Shown piece after piece: positions 59,494 through 63,249 of a stretch of DNA of 63,249 bases. Under the pieces are notes generated by a model. That model had not been told where the DNA came from and ran no database searches. It was given only the letters and a program-made list of their open reading frames with translations. Both the position numbers and the translations under genes were made by a program. The number at the start of each line of letters is the position of its first letter. Within the stretch, counting starts at the first letter, position 1. Origin of the DNA: Balamuthia mandrillaris (taxonomy: Eukaryota > Discosea > Longamoebia > Balamuthiidae); assembly GCA_031835245.1 (NCBI GenBank), contig JAVKOQ010000298.1, positions 1-63,249 on the forward strand, given 5' to 3'.

Positions 59494-60643
59494 TGAGTGT
59501 GTATCTTTATCTTTAGTGTTGTGGAAGTAATAGTACACAGTGGTGGTGGTGGTGGTGGGGAAAGAAGAAGTGAGAGTTCTTTTAAAGCTTCACAAAACTA
59601 TTTTTGGCACTGCACATGAAAGAATAAGAGGAAGGAAAAAAAAAGGGGGCACTGGCTATGGAGCAAGAAGGCCTTGGTTGCTTGGTTGCTTCTCTTTCTT
59701 TTTTCTTTTGGGATCCCATAATGACGTCAGATAAGATCACAGAATCACATCCGGAGTTCATGAGACTCCGCGGAGGAATTTCGAGTATTTGGAGAAGGAA
59801 TGCGGGAAACTTCGGCGCGGGTAATTTCAAGCATCCGAAGGTAGGGGGCGTCGTGGGAAACCGTTGACAAGACCTCACCTGTTATCCCTTTCCGCTGCGC
59901 GCGTTTGTTTCCTACTCTTTTTGATAGGAGAAAAATCGTGTGTGGGGGTGTGTGGGTGATGGAGAAGTGTGCGAATGACGTGGTGGTGTTAGATTTAAAA
60001 AAAAAAAGTTAAAGGTTTGGCAACAAAACGCATTTTTTTTTTTTTTGATATTTTTTGGATTTAAAAAAACACGGGATTGGTACGACGAGTGTGGCACAAG
60101 CGAGAGGAAGCGAAGATTTTTTTTTCCCCTTGTGCTTGGTGAACAGGAGTTTTTTGTTTTTTTGCAAACACGCAGGGCAACCGCTCTGTGTATTTCAGGC
60201 AGAAATTTGCACGAAATCAAGCAAGAAAGAAGGACAGCAAACTGCTCGACTGCCTGGAGAAATCTATCGCAAGTTCTTGTGTGTTTGGTGTAGGCTTTTT
60301 GTTCGTCAAAAAGCAAAAAAAAAGGTTTGTTTGTTCTTCTTTCTTTCTTCCTTTCTTCCTTCTTCTTGTTGCCCTCTCTCTTCTCTTCACATCTCCCCTG
60401 CACTATTCCAAGCTCTACTTTTGATTTTTTGAAGAGAGACAACAAAAAGGAGAAGAGACCACATCAAGTTTTGCTCATTCGTTTATTTCCCCTTCTTCTT
60501 CTTTGTTTTTGTTTTGTTTCAACAAAAAAAAAAAAAAAACAAAAGAGGCTGCCGTGTTTCACAGAAAACACTTTCATCGAGTTAGCTTTAGGCACTCACA
60601 GAAGAAAGAAAGGAGGGAGAGAGGAAAGCATTCACTCCTTGAG
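59494..60643. promoter_or_regulatory. Long divergent intergenic region CNOT9 / Grx-like gene
   Basis: About 1.15 kb, the longest simple gap here. It contains TGACGTCA (59722-59729), a perfect CRE palindrome, about 230 bases upstream of the CNOT9 start, several T- and A-runs, and no supported gene. A 177-codon minus-strand frame at 59912-60445 is low-complexity and was not accepted. Confidence 0.45.
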
Positions 60644-62011
60644 ATGCTCAGCAGCACCAACTTTGGAATGAGCGTGGTGACGGTGTACATACGAAGCGAG
60701 ACACAAACGCGGGACTCCTTGAGGAGGACCAAGAAGGTGGTGGACCTGTTCCAGACCAAGGGCCTGTCCATGCAACAGATCGACATTGTGGACGTTACCC
60801 CCTACCCCAAGTTGGGATCGTGGCTGGAAGGTCAAAGCCTGCAAGCAGAGTATCCTCTCGTCTTTGTTGGGGACACTTGGGTTGGCGTATGTACCCCAAC
60901 CTTGCTCTTCTTACCATTCGAAGCATGAATGACTTACTTATTCTCTGCGTTGCTTCTTTTCTGCTATCTCTAAGTTTTTAGAAGACGTGGAAAAGGCCAA
61001 CGCATCAGGAGAACTAGAAAAGCTTATGAAGGAGAGACTTCAAAAATGTTCGTTTTCAGCCTCGTTATCTTCTTTCCTTGAGACTTTCTAACCCTCTTTA
61101 ATAGGCCTAACCGCAAAATCAACTATGGAATCAAGTGGCTACATAGGCAGCCTCTTGAACACAATGGCCTCAGCTTGGTCTCCTTCTTCCGCTTTGCCGC
61201 CCAACCTTCAATACCTCACACAACCACCTGACGATGGCGAAGAAGCAGAAGAAGTAGAGGCAGAAGAAGAACGAGAGCAAGCCGCGATAGACACAGAAAC
61301 AACGCAGAGTCAAAACGACACCAACAACGGCCCAAAGCCGTTTTCGCAAAGGAAGATGGAAGACGAGTTTTGCGAACTTCGTTGTGAGAGCGGAGATGAA
61401 AGCACAGAGAGCGGCTTGGAAGAAGACTCGGCCTGCTCTTCTTCTAGCAGTAGCAGTACCAGTGGTGTATCTGCTCGAGTTGCCAGCGACAGTCTCTCCG
61501 ACTTTATCAAGCTCAAAGATGAAGAGTTTGGTGATGAAGATGAAGTTGAAATTGAAGTCATGAGGACGAATTGGTTCTGGCGACGTATGCTATTCCTCCA
61601 TCTTTTAAACACTATTCTTCTGTTTCCTCTGATGATTCTATTCCATTCAAAAACAGAGCAAAGTAGGATGCTCCGCTTTGGAAAGGAAACCTTTGAGCGG
61701 ATAGACCCAAAAACAAATGAAACAAGAGCCATCTTTCGTTACTCCGCTATTGACAACATCTCGTTAAAAGATGACACAAATCTTGTGATAAGGTTAGTTC
61801 TCCTTCATTTTTTAAAATATATATTTCTTTTCCTTTGTTAATACCTTGTTCTCTTTCCATTGAAAACAGGTTTACGGATGGAACAGAACCACAATACATG
61901 CAAGCAGCTTCCATCCGAAAGACCAGACAGATAATCCACCTGTTGACCGAGAGAGGAGCCAGCTTGGGGCACATGGTCTACGTTTTGGATGGAAGAGGTA
62001 GTGGCAGCTAA
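60644..62011 (+). CDS. Glutaredoxin-like (SH3BGR-type) protein with PH-like C-terminus
   Basis: Exons 60644-60886, 60975-61047, 61105-61584, 61657-61792 and 61870-62011 give about 357 aa. The N-terminal 110 residues look like an SH3BGR/thioredoxin-fold module: VVTVYIRSETQTRDSLRRTK, then QTKGLSMQQIDIVDV, YPLVFVGDTWVG and FLEDVEKANASGELEKLM. No CxxC is present, so it is probably redox-inactive. An acidic Ser/Glu-rich linker follows. The C-terminus (SRMLRFGKETFERIDPKTNE, FRYSAIDNISLKDDTNLVIR, ASSIRKTRQIIHLLTERGA) resembles a PH-type barrel and helix. If the 72-base in-frame segment 61585-61656 is not spliced, it would add a hydrophobic helix (MLFLHLLNTILLFPLMILF); its GT/AG ends and length suggest an intron. 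Starts at 60644 or 60668 are both possible. Confidence 0.7.
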
Positions 62012-62461
62012 AGTACATGGCCTTTTGCTTCCACGTTTTAACTACCTCTTTCTTTTTTGGTTATATTTTGGTTGTACATTTTTATCATTTCTTTGTGGAT
62101 AGTTTTTTTTTGTTGTGTGGAGGTGTGCAGAGGCAGTCTCACTTTTTTTGTGACTTTGTCATTCACGTTGTTGTTGCATCAGCAATCTTAGAATACAAGC
62201 ATTCATTATTTATTATAACTTGTTCTCTCTCTCTCTCTCTTGTCTCGTATCTCTCTATTTCTCAAGTCTCTTATCTCTCGTTCTCTAGTCGCTCCTCTCT
62301 CTCCGGTCTCGTCTGCTCTCTCTTCCCTCCCTCCGGTCTCTTGTCCCTCCTGATATCACTTAATGGTGTTTTATAGCAAAGGAAAAAGCGGAGAAAAAGA
62401 AAGCACAGCAAATGCACCACACAGCAACACGCTCAGCAAACAAAAGGCAATACAAAAAAAC
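62012..62461. other. Intergenic region with CT-rich tract
   Basis: About 450 bases. 62224-62345 is CT-rich with repeated TCTCGT and TCTCCGGTCTC units. No gene is supported. Confidence 0.4.
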
Positions 62462-63249
62462 ATGGATGATGGAAGGAGGGCAATGCTGACGCCCCACCAG
62501 GCAAGCCCCAAACGACAAAAGCGCGCTCACCCTACTTCCGGCGATGGAGGCACAAGCAGCAACAGCCTCGCGCACGTTGCCCCTGCCAAGTCTAAGCGAC
62601 CCTTGCGCAACCAAGTACCACAAGAACAGGCACAGGAACAGGAACGCAGCCTTGTGGAAGTACTGTTGCCAGAGGAGCTCGTTTGTCACGTTTTCTCCAT
62701 GCTTCCCAAAGGCATGCTCGCCATTGCTGGCAGGACGTGCCGTCGGTGGTTCTACTGCTGCCCCCTCTCCTACCGCTTCAAGTTCGACATCACCACGCTC
62801 TGCAGCCGTTTATCGCTCTTGAAGTGGGCTCAACAAAATGGCTACTCGTTAGACAGGTACACATGTGCCGCTGCCGCTGCCCAAGGCAACACGTCTGTGC
62901 TTAGTTGGCTCCGCGATGAAGAGCAAGGCTGTCACTGGGACGAGCTCACTTGCAGAGGTGCTGCTCTGCACGGACACTTGGAAGTGCTGCGGTGGCTTCG
63001 TGACAGAGGGTGCCCCTGGAGCGCCACGGTTTGTAGCAGCGCTGCCAGGAACGGCCATTTGGAGCTGCTGAAATGGGCGCGTCGGGCAGGCTGCGATTGG
63101 GACGAAGAAGTGTGCAGAATGGCGGCGAAGGAAGGTCGTTTGGATGTTCTGAGATGGGCGATGGAGCACGGTTGCCCTTGGGACGAGACGGCTTGCGCGG
63201 AAGCAGCCAGAAGCGGGCACTTGGAGATTGTTAAATGGATGCTGGATCA
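62462..63249 (+). CDS. F-box-like protein with W-rich ankyrin-type repeats (3' end beyond window)
   Basis: One frame stays open from the ATG at 62462 to the window edge (262 codons), without introns. After a basic, Ser/Gln-rich leader comes an F-box-like segment, LPEELVCHVFSMLPKGMLAI, with TCRRWFYCCP. Four to five repeats of about 27 residues follow, of the type GHLEVLRWLRDRGCPWSATV, then C..AA, e.g. NGHLELLKWARRAGCDWDEE and SGHLEIVKWMLD. Such W/C-marked ankyrin-like repeats are expanded in free-living amoebae. F-box plus repeats suggests an SCF ubiquitin-ligase substrate receptor. The total length is unknown. Confidence 0.82.
   Translation, partial: MDDGRRAMLTPHQASPKRQKRAHPTSGDGGTSSNSLAHVAPAKSKRPLRNQVPQEQAQEQERSLVEVLLPEELVCHVFSMLPKGMLAIAGRTCRRWFYCCPLSYRFKFDITTLCSRLSLLKWAQQNGYSLDRYTCAAAAAQGNTSVLSWLRDEEQGCHWDELTCRGAALHGHLEVLRWLRDRGCPWSATVCSSAARNGHLELLKWARRAGCDWDEEVCRMAAKEGRLDVLRWAMEHGCPWDETACAEAARSGHLEIVKWMLD

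Noticed and set aside
59912-60445. 177-codon minus-strand frame in the CNOT9 upstream gap
   Set aside because: Low-complexity Lys/Phe/Ser-rich sequence over A/T homopolymers, with no motif and no partner exon.

Overview
The window is nuclear DNA of a unicellular eukaryote. It holds about 27 closely packed protein genes on both strands, most cut by short GT-AG introns (often 60-150 nt, phase-consistent), and one tRNA gene. Codon use fits the standard code. The gene set (Gα subunit, Rab1, RhoGAP and RalGAP proteins, LRR/BTB proteins, a GT61 glycosyltransferase, F-box proteins with W-rich ankyrin-like repeats), the compact spacing and the CT-rich introns suggest a free-living amoebozoan of the Acanthamoeba/Balamuthia kind. 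That assignment is an inference, and the genus is not settled.

Layout. 0.1-9.5 kb: SELO (-), TUBGCP2 (+), a single-exon P-loop NTPase (-) and a coiled-coil gene (+). 9.6-11.1 kb: copy A of a dispersed repeat that contains a small two-exon gene. 11.2-19.8 kb: GT61 enzyme (+), RhoGAP protein (-), C2H2 protein (+) and a four-CBS plus PH protein (-). 20.0-30.5 kb: WDR43/UTP5 (-), an N-myristoylated EF-hand-like protein (+), an LRR-BTB-BTB protein (-) and a G-protein alpha subunit (+). 30.7-35.3 kb: a protein with two YVWG-DMP motifs (-) and a three-RRM SR protein (-). 35.3-37.0 kb: a gene-poor island with an inverted copy B of the 9.7 kb repeat, a third coiled-coil fragment, two perfect hairpins and a TnpB/Fanzor-type zinc-ribbon remnant. 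37.0-45.4 kb: one large gene joining a RalGAP alpha-like protein to a C-terminal LRR domain (-). 45.6-54.0 kb: a Cys-rich protein (+), LLPH (-), HDDC2 (+), tRNA-Gln (-), V-ATPase subunit A (+), a membrane protein (+) and the parvulin PIN4 (+). 54.2-59.5 kb: a tandem pair of secreted 14-Cys proteins (-), Rab1 (-) and CNOT9 (-). 60.6-63.2 kb: a glutaredoxin-like plus PH-like protein (+) and an F-box/ankyrin-like gene cut by the window edge (+).

The genes do not form a pathway. Most are housekeeping: microtubule nucleation, small-subunit processome, deadenylation, splicing, secretion, vacuolar acidification. Several adjacent genes diverge over short intergenic stretches that share a TGTCGTC(A) motif. 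Introns carry many microsatellites, and almost all are pyrimidine-rich on the transcribed sense strand. The least explained part is the 35.3-37.0 kb island and its relation to the 9.6-10.6 kb copy.
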